From Limanda limanda (Eukaryota; Chordata; Actinopteri; Pleuronectiformes; Pleuronectidae), in the NCBI RefSeq assembly GCF_963576545.1, contig NC_083642.1:2533188-2597187 (forward strand): a stretch of DNA of 64,000 bases, written 5' to 3'. Each line of letters begins with the position of its first letter. Positions within the stretch are counted from its first letter, which is position 1. This document shows, one piece after another, positions 33,101 through 45,556 of the stretch. The position numbers and the translations under genes are program-made. The notes under the pieces are model-generated. The model was not told the origin of the DNA and did not search any database. It saw only the letters and a list, made by a program, of their open reading frames with translations.

Positions 33101-36100
33101 CCTCGGCCTGGACGGGCAAGTCGAGCGTCACCGTGACAACACACAGGGACAATTCCTCGAACACGTCGCTGTTTGATGGAAACTTTAGTTAAAAGCAGGC
33201 GGATGACGAGAGTGATTCTCATTAACTTCAAGGCTTCAATCACGGTTCTGCTGCAGATGACATTTTCTAATTAATTTCATCAGCGCTGCTGCACGACTGA
33301 CATCTACAGAGCAAGAGCTGCAGATAATAAAGAAATGTGTTTCTGTGACTCCACCCACAACGCTGGGAAACACCAGCTGTGGTTTTATTTTATTTAACGC
33401 GTCCGACACCTCATCTTCCTCATCCTGCAGGTGTGTTTGACTCCAGGGCCGCAGGATCCCGACACTTTTATATTATTGTAATATATGATATAACTGTTAT
33501 AAACTAAAACTAATAACACAGCATCAGCAGCATTGCTCTGATTATTAATTGGCTCTGCTAACGTTACTGCTGTTATCTTCAATTATATTATTACATTCAG
33601 ATAATCACAGTCTGAAGGTGTTTCAATAAGAAAACATTCTCTCTCTCCTTCCACTTCTCTTTTTCAACCTTGCTCATTGTTTTGAATGTGTGAGGTCACG
33701 ACCTTATTCTGTGTGAATAATGAGATCATATATAAAATCTGAAATGAACAGAAAACTCTCTTGATTCTGCAGACAGACAGTGGACGGCTCCAGTTACTCT
33801 CTGGCATCTTATGAGTTTCTCTTATCTTATGAGCTGGTCTACTTGTGGTTTTGAATCCGTCGCCTCGACCAGGAGAGAAGAATCGATCTCCTGCTCCAGA
33901 TCGATGAGCAGAGGCCTCAGGTTCCTCTTGTCTCTGCAGACCCAGTTCACTTCTGACAGATTCTTTCAACTCTGTCACTGTTGTTGCCCCAAGTCTCATT
34001 TTCTCAGAATGATGGACGTGAAATAAGAAATCTGAGACAAAAAGAAAGTAAAGATGAATGAACACCAGTAACATATACAACACTGTTTATGCACCAGTGT
34101 GGAAATATGTAAAATCTACATAAATAGACAATGAAAAGTCAATATCTAGTTTGTGAAGTTAAAATGAGGAAGCGACGGCAAATAAATCTCCATTAAATGA
34201 CCTGAAACAATCCAAACAATCTAAATCACTAAACTATCTCTATTTCTGTATAGAAAATAAAACGTAAAAAACAAAGTGAAGAAAGAAAGATTTGGAAATG
34301 ACTGTGTTACAGCAGCATCAAATATTACACATAAGGGGAGATCAGGAGACTAAACACAATAGACGACAAAACAGACAAATGGCAAAATTGCAGTAGTCGA
34401 TTGCAAAGGTGAAAGTTAGAAACATGACTAAAATGAATTTATATGAATAAAACAACCTTCTTTTTGTACAGAGATTAATGTACAGGACTAAGACTTCTTC
34501 CACATCACAACATTTTAGTTTTGAAACCAATCATTGCTGTTATTATTCATTCCCACTTCTTTGGATTTTTCTAGCAGCTGAAATGAAAAACTTTTTGAAG
34601 TGTGTTAGAAGCAGTTTTAATTTGAAAACAAAGGCTGAGCACGACCAGTGTGAGTCAATAAAGACACAATTTGCACAAAAATACACACAAATGAACAACA
34701 ACTGATGCAAAAGATGCACAATTATACAGCCTGGCAGAAAAACAAACAGTAAAGACACATGCATGCACCAAAAAACACACACCAGAGTTGTAGCTTTGTT
34801 TAAGCCTCAAGCTGATCAGGAGCAAACTAATGTAATAACACTGTGAGGATGTGAATGAACATGTTTCCTCAGATGTTCTGAGTGTCGCAGATAAAGATCA
34901 ATAATCAATAATAATCGAGCCTGGAGGCAACTCACAGGTAGAAATCATGTAATCCAGAAAATAAAATCCATGAGGACTCGACATGTTTGTACCGACGATG
35001 TGAAGAGGACCAGTGACTTCTTGTGAAACCTTGGAGAAACCGGAGGGAGTTTCCCAGCTGTGAGGAAAACAGAAGCTCCACTGACATTTAAAAAAGGAAA
35101 ACGTCTCTTTTTATCATCGGTGGAGTTTCACAGATAAAAGGCGTCTTTGAAATCTGTGTTTTATGCTCAAGACCCGTGAGGAGCTAAGAACCTGGAGGGA
35201 AGGTTGAACATTCGGCCTTTTTAAAAAATCTGAGAATAAAAAGACTTTAATTCACCTCCAGTATACGAACTGGAGTCTGAGTCTGAATCAGAAAAAGGTT
35301 TAATCCATATTAATAATTAACAATCGACAGTCAGAAGGTGAACAGATGAAAAACCTTTTAGCGAATAGTCATAAACATCCAGCTCTTAAATTTCTATTTT
35401 ACTCTTGTTTTATACATTTTTATTTTAATGTTTTATTGATTATTAGGATTATTTTTCTATTTTAGGCCTCACAGTTCTTCTTCACGTGTGAATGCTGCTG
35501 TGATTTATATATATTGTTACTGATTTGATTTCTGAATAAAATTATAGATCTATTGTTTGTTCAATGAGTCAGAATGAGCAAATATTAGGAGAAATTAATA
35601 AAAAAAAAGCTGTTTTTCATGTAAAAGTAAAAGTGGACAAATATGAAGTTCATGGCCCTCAGAGGATTTATCATGTTGAATTTGATGATCATCTGAGTTT
35701 TCTTTTACTGCCTGTCAATATAGACGAAAATGTCCAAAAAATATTATATTATATTATAATATATATGTAATAATCTATTATTCTGACATATTGAAGGTCC
35801 AGAGAAAATATGACTAAAGCTGTGGATGTCCTTGTAATATTCTTCATCTCTCTCAGCTGTTCTTTGTGTTTAGTGTGAAAACCACAATACTTATAAACTG
35901 TACATGACATTAGCAACTTATGTCGTATCTATAATTGTAGAAATCAAACTTCAAGACGGGGACATTAAGAAGATTATTAAATTGTTTAAAAACCATTTTT
36001 ATTGAAAGAAAGTGATTGTTTATTATTCTTATTCGTCCTCGTCTGAGTCCCAGTTGAAAACCAGCTCTCACAGGAATCATCAGCTTTAATATATCTGTCT

Positions 36101-36549
36101 TTTTAAAGCTCAGAGCTCAGCCAGGGAAAAATAACACAATTATTTTTTGAAACCCTCTTATCACACACAGGTGAATGGGAAAGAAAATTGGACTCACACA
36201 TTAATGTTTGTGTGACCATGATGTCTGAGGTGTGAGGGAGTCGCTTCCTTTTGTTATGGAAACTCAATGTTTGGTGAATTTGAACAAATGATCAGAAGAA
36301 GAAGAGACGTTGGTGCTCCTGGTGATGAAGATCCTCTGTCGGCCCCGAGCCTTCCTCCTCCTCCTCCTCCTCCTCCTCCTCCTCCTCTTCCTCCTCATCA
36401 TACCTCATGGTAGCATTTCCCACCACTTGTCTAAAATTGGACACCCTGGTGAGACTGCCCCCCCCCCCCCCCGCTGGGCAACCCACCAGACAGATATAAC
36501 CCTTCTTTTTGTGACTCCACACAATCACTGTGATTATTCTCGTTTAAAG

Positions 36550-36622
36550 GTTGTGGTGGTGGGGGTGGTGGTGGTGGTGGTGGTGGTGGTTTGACGAGGG
36601 GGTGGGGGTGGGGGGGGGGGGC
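36550..36622 (+). repeat. (GGT)n / poly-G, G-quadruplex-prone tract
   Basis: GTGGTGGTGG repeats pass into a run of more than ten Gs, with many G-triplets at short spacing. Confidence 0.85.
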
Positions 36623-36699
36623 ACGGCTTTCTAGATGGTGGTTGCCATGGATTTCTCTCAAAAGCTTTTGGTTTAATGGCACATCCCACTTCTGATGTC

Positions 36700-37017
36700 A
36701 GTGCTCGAGCCAGGGGGGGAGGAAGGAGTTGAGAGAGAGAGAGAGAGGGAGAGAGAGAGAGACGAGGGCAAAGGGAAGAGAAGGAGGGAGGAAGGGAGGG
36801 AGGGCGAGCGAGGGGAGGGGAGGGAGGGTGAGGGAGGGAGGGGAGGCAGCCTGTTGCTCATCATCAGATAACCTCCTCGTACTCCACGAGCCTGGTGCCG
36901 GTGCACGGAGGCAGCCGAAGCACATTTCATATTTCATATTTCATATCTGTCTTCTCCACGTGCGTCTCGGATCCTCCAGAGAAACACCGGCTGCACAGGA
37001 AGTGACTCGGGAGCGCA
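36700..37017 (+). promoter_or_regulatory. Candidate KCNG1 promoter and 5' noncoding exon
   Basis: A GA-rich block (36728-36845) is followed by a more GC-rich stretch ending GGGAGCGCA|GTGAGT, a strong donor (GTGAGT at 37018). KCNG1 has a plausible untranslated acceptor (CTCTGCAG|GTGGAG) at 47994, so a leader exon here with an 11-kb intron is reasonable. Inference only; no TATA box was identified. Confidence 0.3.
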
Positions 37018-38637
37018 GTGAGTATTCAGAATTTATTCTTTTCCAATATTAATGCAACCCAGACTTGAGGATATAGAGTGGGACACCCTGCAGTTGGAAG
37101 TCACACTTTGAGAGTTGGACCCGTTTCCCTGCAGGAGAAGTGTCAGATTCATTCTGTGTTTCAGTAAATCTCTGAACATGAAGGAGAACAAGAATCAGAT
37201 CTGTGCAAATATGAAGTGTAGTATTAATATTTAAGCCTCAGGTGCATCGGGGGGGGTCGATTCCAACCCGGACTGAGTTGATTTAGTATCGACCAGCCTC
37301 CTCGATATGTCCTGAACAGATGACGGTGATTTGCATACTGGAGACCCTTGCATGCACGCCATGGTAACCAGGCTGCAGCCTCAGTACAGTGCGTTATGGT
37401 CTGTCAACATTGACTCAGATCTCTGCAGAGACAGAGTCCAGAGCTGCAGAGACAGTTTCCTCCGTCGTGCTCTGCAGGCGGCGATAGATAAACACAGCTC
37501 ACGTCGACCTTCAAGGATCAACAACCTCCTCTCCAGTTCTAATTTTGAAAATGCAAATCGCGGTCGGAGAAACTTTCTCGATCCCACTTCAAGTCCTGGA
37601 GCGGTGAGTCACGGGCGATGTGGTGTTTTTTTGGTGAAAGCCTCGGAGCTGATTCTCCAGTGTGGCCTGGGATGTGATCGCCCTCGATACCAGTTTGGAT
37701 CGGTGATATATGATAATGTAATACATCATCCTCTCTCCCTCCTCCAGGTAATTGAGACTTTAATGAGATGAACTAATGACTTTTTTTCCTGTCCGATTCT
37801 CCTCCGCAAAGAAGTAATTAGAATCTTCCGTCCCCCATGAGTCTATGTGTGTAAAGGTAGATCTCCTGAAGTGTCATTAAAGCCGATCGAAGAGTCGCCA
37901 GCTCCAGCCGAGTGACGGATGTGCTCTGGAAGTGGAAGAGGGATAAAGTTCTGTCTTGGTAAAGACCGTGGAGGCTGGAATCTTTGGTCCATGCTTGGAT
38001 GAGATTGTGGCTCTTGAGCTTTTACCAGCACACGCTGTGCAAAAGCAATTTCAGGACACACCAGATTCCCGCGGTCACCTCTGTGTTGTGTGTGAGAAAT
38101 TACTCTGTTACATCCAGGGACAGGAAAGCTGTAATTTTCTTCTCTCACCCGCCAAACAATTTAAGCGCCGACCATCAAGCGATCTTATTTCCTTCGTGTT
38201 CGTGGAACCTCTCTTCACATCCATCAGCCAGAAGGAGCCTGAGTGGTTGCTCTATTCATTCCATCTCATCAGCTGAAGCACTCGTCCACTCACGGCACAT
38301 TGAAAAGTGTTAAAAGTGTTTTTCTTCCTTGGATCGATCATTACTTGTACTTCCTGTCACCTCCGCCCACGGGGACCTGCACCGGGTCCTGGTGTCAGAG
38401 AGGCTTTGAAACACCGGAGTGACAGACGCTCACAGGTCTTCACCGGGAGGAGGTCAGAGCTGCAGGCGCACTTTCATCAGCTGCCTGTTAAAAGAGAAGT
38501 TGTTTACGAAGCCGAGGGCGAAACGACTGCAGCTCTGCAGGAAGAAGCCTATAAAAGATGAAGAGTGAATATTGGTTAATGCACAGATGCAACACAGACA
38601 ACTTACTGCCGGGCGATCTTTACATAATCCAGTTATT

Positions 38638-39150
38638 TGTTTATTTGTTTATTTAGAAGGATCCGCATTAGCTCCGCCCTAAGACAGAGCTACTTTTAGT
38701 GGGGTCCACATTTAAAACATACATACAGATATCAAACTTTTAAAACAAACGTTACATTACAAATATCAAAAGTTAAAATACATACAAATAACGATCACAC
38801 AATTTTACATTATAGATATCAAAGATTAACTTAGTGGTTATGCAGTTTTACCTTTGTCATGATATAAAACTCTGATATATCCAGTTCCATAGAAGCGAAA
38901 ACTGCAAACCATGTAAGAGAATACTACAGATTTATGTACAGTACATCACCATCTAGTGTCACAAGTATTTATAATTTATGTTGGTAGTAGGTTCCATGAC
39001 TTCATGGCTCTGTATCCCACAGTGCGTTTAAGAGAATTGGTCTTTAGCTCTGGGGAGTGAAAACCTTCCTTCTGTTGCTCGTCTAGTGGCGTAGTTATGT
39101 GAGGCTACATTTTTATTTAGTTGCCTATAGTTAGTGGAGTGAACGATCAT
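38638..39150 (-). mobile_element. LINE-like 3' fragment
   Basis: GGATCCGCATTAGCTCCGCC followed by a short inverted pairing (AAGACAGAGCTACTTTTAGT) and GGGGTCCACATTTAAAACAT matches the reverse complement of a LINE end common in fish genomes. No open frame survives. Confidence 0.5.
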
Positions 39151-40605
39151 CCACTCAGGCAGAGAAACGCCTGCGAGTTTGAACAGGTGTGAAGTTCACG
39201 TGAAGCTGTGGGTTCTGTGTTTGTTTTGGGGCCGATCGGACGAGGAGAGCGGAGGAATAACGTGGAGATCAGGTGGGCCGGCTCGGACCCCGGCCTGTCG
39301 GGGGGGGTTGAGGAGGACGGACAGACAGGGGGACGAGCTGGGACAGAGGAGGACGGAGGTGTGATGCTCGTCCTCAGGGAGACATTCAACTCAAAAGAGC
39401 AAGATATATTTAAATGGCATTTTTTAAAAGGTTAGATTCTTTCCAACATTTAGAATATGACGTTATCTCAGGAAAGAAGAGGTGACGGGTCGGACGTGAG
39501 GGTTTTTCTAACAGCTGAAATCAAACGGTTGAGGAGATATGGACGATAAACAGCCTTTACTGCAAATGAAGCTCAACATTAAAGTTCTCTGCACCTCAGG
39601 AACCGACTGCAGTCGATCTCACGCCCTCCAGGTTCAGTGCAGCTGCGTCCAGGGTTTTTTATTCCACATGCGTTCACGCCGCCCACGTCCAACAGAGAAG
39701 AAACTGTTTTGTTTACAACTGCACCCGCTGGGACTACTGTAAGGAAAGGTCTGTTCTCGGGGAGCAACAGCTTCTGGCAACACCGATTGTTTCCGTGTCT
39801 AACCAGATTCCAGAGCGAGAGGGAAAGAGAAGCAGAAAGAGAGAGAGAGAGAGAGAGGGATGGAGGGAGATTGTTCTTTGCAGCTTTTGTGGTTTCGAGT
39901 CCATTTCTGGAAACAGCAGGCTCTTATAGTCCATTAGGGAACAGGGAGCCGTTAAGGGAATGGGATGTGAATGGTTTGTCGGGGGGAGAACAAAGAGGAC
40001 ATCACAGGATCTGAACGGTTATGAAGCCGGAGGACAGACGTCCAGGTTCCTGAACGCCTCTCCATCGAGAGCGTGACTTCACCAGGACACGTCGGGAGGA
40101 AGTAATACCATGAGGAAAATCCAATAAGTGAGCAGCTGTTAGATAAACGTCACTTTGACTCGGAGGGGCTGGATTCTCATCTCATCACAGAAACACTGAT
40201 CACTCATTAAGTCACCATGTGTTTGGGTTTCACAGTCTGACTCGAGTTGAATTGCAAATCCTTCATCGGGAGACAGATTGGAAAAGATCTGTCCAACATT
40301 CCCACGCTCCAATGTCGCCGGTAATAGAAATCGTTAATGAACGAGCTGCTCGAGTCGTTTTGGATTTCGGATTCGTCGTCGTTCTGCACGTGTTCGCCTG
40401 GAAAAGCAGATTCCGACCAATCGGAGGCGTCACATGGGACAGAAGGTCTTCATCCTGCAGGTCGAGAACATCTCAGTTACCGATCTAACTTCTGAATTCA
40501 GTACGACAGAGTTTCTCCACCCGGGGCCTTGCAGCGATTCTCGTAACTGTCATATTAAAGTCATCCTGATCGATACCGACGATGCTGAGGCTCTCCAGGG
40601 ACTCT

Positions 40606-40645
40606 CAGGGGGGGGGGGGGGGGCTGGGGGGGGGAGGGGGGTGCA
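40606..40645 (+). repeat. Poly-G tract (G-quadruplex-prone)
   Basis: Several runs of five or more Gs broken by CT, A and TGCA. Similar tracts lie at 41405-41455 and 41581-41621. Confidence 0.85.
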
Positions 40646-41739
40646 GTCAGGCAACAGGGACTCACAACCCAGTGACTCACCAGCAGGCAGTCTGGAGAAC
40701 ATGCCCTGTGGCGGAGCTGCGATCACGCTGGCACCGAGCGAGGCCAGACCTCAGCCGATCTGGTGACTGGGGAGAGCAGCCGCCGCCATGTTTCATCCCT
40801 CTGCTCCCTCCGAGAGAGAAGAAGAGAAAGAAGAAGAAGAGATAGAAGAAGAAGAAGAAAAACTGAGAGTTTGAAAACACAGAATGCCCCTTGTGACTGT
40901 GGCAAAAAGCACAATCGGCTTTAAAGTGAGAAATCAAACGGCCTCGAGGGGTTAAGAGTGATTTAATGCAGCAGGAGAGCAGGAGTGGGCTGGTTCACTG
41001 TGGGCGTGTCCATAACCTCCGCCTCATGATGGAGCGGGGGGGTGGGGGGGTGGAGGGGGTGAGAAGTTACGGATTCATAGCAGCACAAGAGGAGGAATTC
41101 TACACCGTCGTTCTGCTTCTGATTCGATGGACGCTGTTTGTCTGTGGACGTGGATTTTTGTCCAGGTTGTATTTTTGGAACAGAGGCCTTTTCAGTTTCC
41201 TGTGATCTGATCATCGGCCTCTTTTTAAATCATCAGTGCTTAATATACTATTTATTTATTATCCTCCCTTTTGTAAAATTCCTGATTCTTGAGCCTCAGT
41301 GTTGTTCAGTGAGTTCTCAAATGGAAACTGTTGATCCGAGGTTCCTCATGTCAGCGACTGCAGAGAGATCATGTGGGTTCACACCAGCAGGCAGAGAGAA
41401 GAGATGGGGGTGGGGGGGGTCTCTCTAATTTCACGGGTGGAGGGGGGGGGTGCTGGGTGTAATCGGTGGCTCCCTCTGACAGTGCAGGTGTCTAATAAGC
41501 GTTCAGTCACACAGTCCTGAGCCTCCTTCCTGACCCGGAGCTGCTGGAGCTGCAGATCCAGACTCTGACATTCTGATTCCAGGGGGGGGGGGGGGAGAGG
41601 GGGAGGGGGCGGGGGGGTGGAACCGGCCTCCGACTAAATTCATGTAATTGATTCAATTAGTTTGGACACGAGCCACGAACTCGTCTCTGCTTCAGAGAGA
41701 CAAACACAGAACTGCTTCTCTGTCGTGATGCATGAGGCT

Positions 41740-43680
41740 GCTCCATCTCTCCATCCTTCTCTTTATCTCTATCTCTATCATATATGTACATATCTCCCTC
41801 TCTCTCTCTTTATCTCTATCTCTTTCTATACATCTCTGTATCTCTATATCTCATACATGTCTATCTCTCTATCTATTTCTCTTTCTCTGTATATTTCTAT
41901 CTATCTATCTCTATCCCTCTCTGTATCTCTATCTATATTATAAATGTGTATCTCTCTATCATATATCTCTGTCTCCCTCTCTCCCTCTCTCTTTCTGTCC
42001 ATCTCTGTCTTTATCTCTATCTCTCTATTCTCACTCAATCTTTCTATCTCTCTCTTTTACTATCTTTATCTTTCTCTCTTTCTATATCTCTGTGAATCTC
42101 TATCTCTCTATCTCTATCACTCTCTGTATCTCTGTCTATATTATATATCTCTATCTCTCTATCATAATCTCTTTCTCTTTCTCTTCATCTGTATTCTCTC
42201 TAAATCTCTCTTTCTATACATCTCTGTATCTCTATATCTCATACATGTCTATCTCTCTATCTATTTCTCTTTCTCTGTATATTTCTATCTCTCTATCTCT
42301 ATCCCTCTCTGTATCTCTATCTATATTATAAACTCTATCTCTCTATCATATATCTCTGTCTCCCTCTCTCCCTCTCTCTTTCTGTCCATCTCTGTCTTTA
42401 TCTCTATCTCTCTATTCTCACTCAGTCTTTCTATCTCTCTCTTTTGCTATCTTTATCTTTCTCTCTTTCTATATCTCTGTGAATCTCTATCTCTCTATCT
42501 CTATCACTCTCTGTATCTCTATCTATATTATACATTTCTATCTCTCTATCATATATCTCTGTCTCCCTCTCTCCCTCTCTCTTTCTGTCCATCTCTGTCT
42601 TTATCTCTATCTCTCTAGTCTCACTCAATCTTTCTATCTCTCTCTTTTACTATATATATCTTTCTCTCTTTCTATATCTCTGTGAATCTCTATCTCTCTA
42701 TCTCTATCACTCTCTGTATTGCTATCTATATTATATATCTCTATCTCTCTATCATATATCTTTTTCTCTTCATCTCTATCTCTGTCTGTATCTCTATCTC
42801 TCTATTCTCTCTCAATCTATATCTTTCTATCTGTCTATTTCATTATCTTTATCTCTCTCTCTTTCTATATCTCTGTGAATCTGTATCGCTCTATCTCTAT
42901 CACTCTCTGTATCTCTATATATATTATATATCTCTATCTCTCTATCATATATCTCTTTATCTTCATCTCTATCTCTGTCTGTATCTCTATCTCTCTATTC
43001 TCTCTCAATCTATATCTTTCTATCACTCTCTTTCATTATCTTTATCTTTCTCTCTTTCTTTATCTCTGTGAATCTCTATCTCTGTATCTCTATCCCTTTC
43101 TTTATCTCTATCTATATCATATATCTCTATCTCTCTATCATTTATCTCATTCTCTTCATCTCGATCTCTGTCTGTATCTCTCTCTCTCTCTCTCTCTTTC
43201 TGTTCATCTCTATCTCTGTCTTTATGTCTATCTCTCTATTCTCTCTCAATCTATATCTTTCTATCTGTCTATTTCACTATCTTTATCTCTCTCTCTTTCT
43301 ATATCTCTGTGAATCTATATCGCTCTATCTCTATCCCTCTCTGTATCTCTATCTATATTATATCTCTCTATCTCTCGATCATATATCTCTTACTCTTCAT
43401 CTCCATCTCTCTCAATCTATATCTTCCTATATCTCTCTCTCACTCTCTTTATCTCCATCCCTCTGTGTTTCTCTATCTTTCTTTATCCATCTATTTGTAT
43501 CTTTATCTCTCTCTATCCATCTATCTATCTCTCTCTCTTTATCTCCATCTCTCTGTGTTTCTCTATCTTTTTTTATCCATCTATTTTGATCTTGATCTAT
43601 CTCTCTCTCTCAATCCATCTCTCTATCTCTCTCTCTTTATCATCTATCTCTATCTCCTGTTTCTCTCTATCTATCCACAT
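41740..43680. repeat. 1.9-kb TCTCTAT-rich satellite with higher-order period near 195 bp
   Basis: The + strand is dominated by TCTATCTC units. A marker, TCTGTGAATCT, recurs near 42090, 42478, 42681, 42874, 43067 and 43308, giving steps of about 388 (two units), 203, 193, 193 and 241. Larger blocks such as CTCCCTCTCTCTTTCTGTCC recur too. All long frames here (poly Ser/Leu/Tyr/Ile) are artefacts. Confidence 0.92.
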
Positions 43681-44484
43681 ATATACACACGTCCGTGCAG
43701 AGAACAAACAGAGATGTTTCCTCTCAGTGAAACTCACAGTGTGACTTCACCTCCTCTCACACCCGGTGGAATCACTGTGTTTTAAACCCAACCAGCGATA
43801 AACATCCAGAGCAGTGACATCAGTGAAGGATCCAACATCAGGACATGATTGATGATTCCCAGTCTGCTGTGGTGAGCAGATGTTCCACACGCTCTGTGGG
43901 GGGGCGAAGCTGTTATCCCTGGTTCCCACATGTATCCAGAGATCAGTGACCAGGTTTAATGAGGCGTGAGCGACATCTTCATACTGCTCAGATAACACAC
44001 ACACAGAGGAATGTTCAGGGAGAAATGTGCAGAAGCTTGATGTGATTTCCTCTCTGTGCTTTCAGGAGAGTTGTTAAACTGATGTTTTCTATCGCAGTTA
44101 AGATCTGAATTGTATTTACACTTCGTCTCTGCTCGGAGCCGCTGGTCTGAGACCTGGGAGGTTTCTCAAGTGGGAGATTTAAAAGAACCATCTCCGGTTC
44201 AACCAGTGGAGACCAAGATGAGCAGATCCCCAGTCAGACCAGTAATGATGCAGCTTCATGTATGGTGACTTGTCCTCCCTGGTCTTCCTCACCTCCCTGC
44301 CCTTCGTCCTGGATCAACAAGCATTGAGATTATTCATTTAAACTGAAAGAAACGTGCAGAACAGAAGAGAAACATCAACTCTTCTATTCTAATCTTCAAG
44401 ATATTCACCATTAATTGAATATGGCGTCCCAGATCTTTGCAGTAATAAAATGGCACACCTGTGGACCAACGTGATTAATAACAA

Positions 44485-44705
44485 AACCTTTCTTATTTAC
44501 TTCGGCTTCATCAATTACATGTCACTTTTGACGCTTTTATCCAAATCTTACAATTAGTGCATTCAACATCTATGAACGGCCATTTAGGGATTAAGTATCT
44601 TGCCCAAGGACACTTCGGCATGCAGATGGGGAAAAGTGAGGATTGAACCGCCAACCTTCTTGTTGGAGGACGACCACTCTACCCCCTAAGCCACGCCGCC
44701 CCATC
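44485..44705 (-). mobile_element. tRNA-derived SINE
   Basis: The minus strand begins GGCGGCGTGGCTTAGGGGGT (A-box-like TGGCTTAGGGGG) and continues GGTTGGCGGTTCAATCCTC (B-box GGTTCAATCC), then the body CCGAAGTGTCCTTGGGCAAG, a signature of a widespread fish SINE. The 3' end is near TACAATTAGTGCATTCAAC on the + strand. Confidence 0.8.
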
Positions 44706-45293
44706 AACAACATATTTGTCTCTGTTTATGGAGAATAAGTGGATCCAGCGATTCTACATCTGTTAAGAGGACACTTGTATAGTTTGTTAGATGTGAACGT
44801 GGGCTGTAGGTTGGAAGAAAAAAGCCTGAATAACTCAAATCAAGTGCAAACACAAAGAACTTCAGCTTCACGGAGGCTGAACTGTGTCTGACCAGCAGGA
44901 ACCCAACGGTCGCCATAGTTTCATCGACTCACTTCAGTCCCAGTTTGTGTGTTGAGTTGTGTGACTCACACAGGGCAGCGATTGTGTGCATGTAACGTGC
45001 GTGTGAAGTTAAAAGCATCAGCAGCAGCTCCACCTGTCGTGGTGAGTGGTCGATGGAGCGGCTCTGACTCACGTGTGTGTTTTGAAAGAGGGTGAAAGTG
45101 ACTCGTGGTGTCAAATGTGACTTGTGGTGTAAGAGCACTTGGAGTGGTTGTTGTGAAGAGAAAAGTGGAACGTTAATGCAGCCGTTAACCTGCAGGCTCA
45201 AAGGGAAATGAGGGAAACACAGATTCCACTGCCAATATGAAAACATGAGGTCAGTCGATGTCAGACACTGAACCAGTGCAATTGTAAATATAG

Positions 45294-45556
45294 TAGGGCT
45301 GGGCAAGTTAACTCGTTTTAATCGAGTTAACTCAAGTGATGAGTTAACTCGATTGTTTATCCGCCAATTATTTTCTTTTTTCCTGTTCTGCAGCAGTCAG
45401 CAACAGACTTTCACAAAATAAAAGCCTGACTTTCACAATAAAACAATAAATAATCAAACCTGAGTGAATGCGAGATAAAATAATTAATCGAGTTAACTCA
45501 TCACTTGAGTTAACTCGAGTTAACTCCATTGAAACGAGTTAACTTGCCCAGCCCTA
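45294..45556. mobile_element. 263-bp hAT-type MITE with 8-bp target duplication
   Basis: Begins TAGGGCTGGGCAAGTTAACT and ends with the reverse complement AGTTAACTTGCCCAGCCCTA. Identical octamers AAATATAG flank it at 45286-45293 and 45557-45564. Inside each end lie further GTTAACTCGA/TCGAGTTAAC inversions, so it can fold on itself. The 8-bp duplication and terminal sequence fit hAT. No coding capacity. Confidence 0.92.

Larger units (their letters stand above)
25701..36699. other. Intergenic, no gene recognised
   Basis: Mostly unique AT-rich sequence. A CACA-rich microsatellite lies at 26160-26220, a perfect 15-bp hairpin at 26408-26444, a SINE-head remnant near 30050, a TCC tract near 36353-36398 and a G-rich tract at 36550-36622. 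The stretch 27950-28190 has the look of a conserved noncoding element. Frames here are short and carry no recognisable motif. Confidence 0.75.

Noticed and set aside
41740..43680. Long Ser/Leu/Tyr/Ile-rich membrane-like proteins
   Set aside because: Frames arise from TCTCTA repeats in all three frames; no unique sequence.
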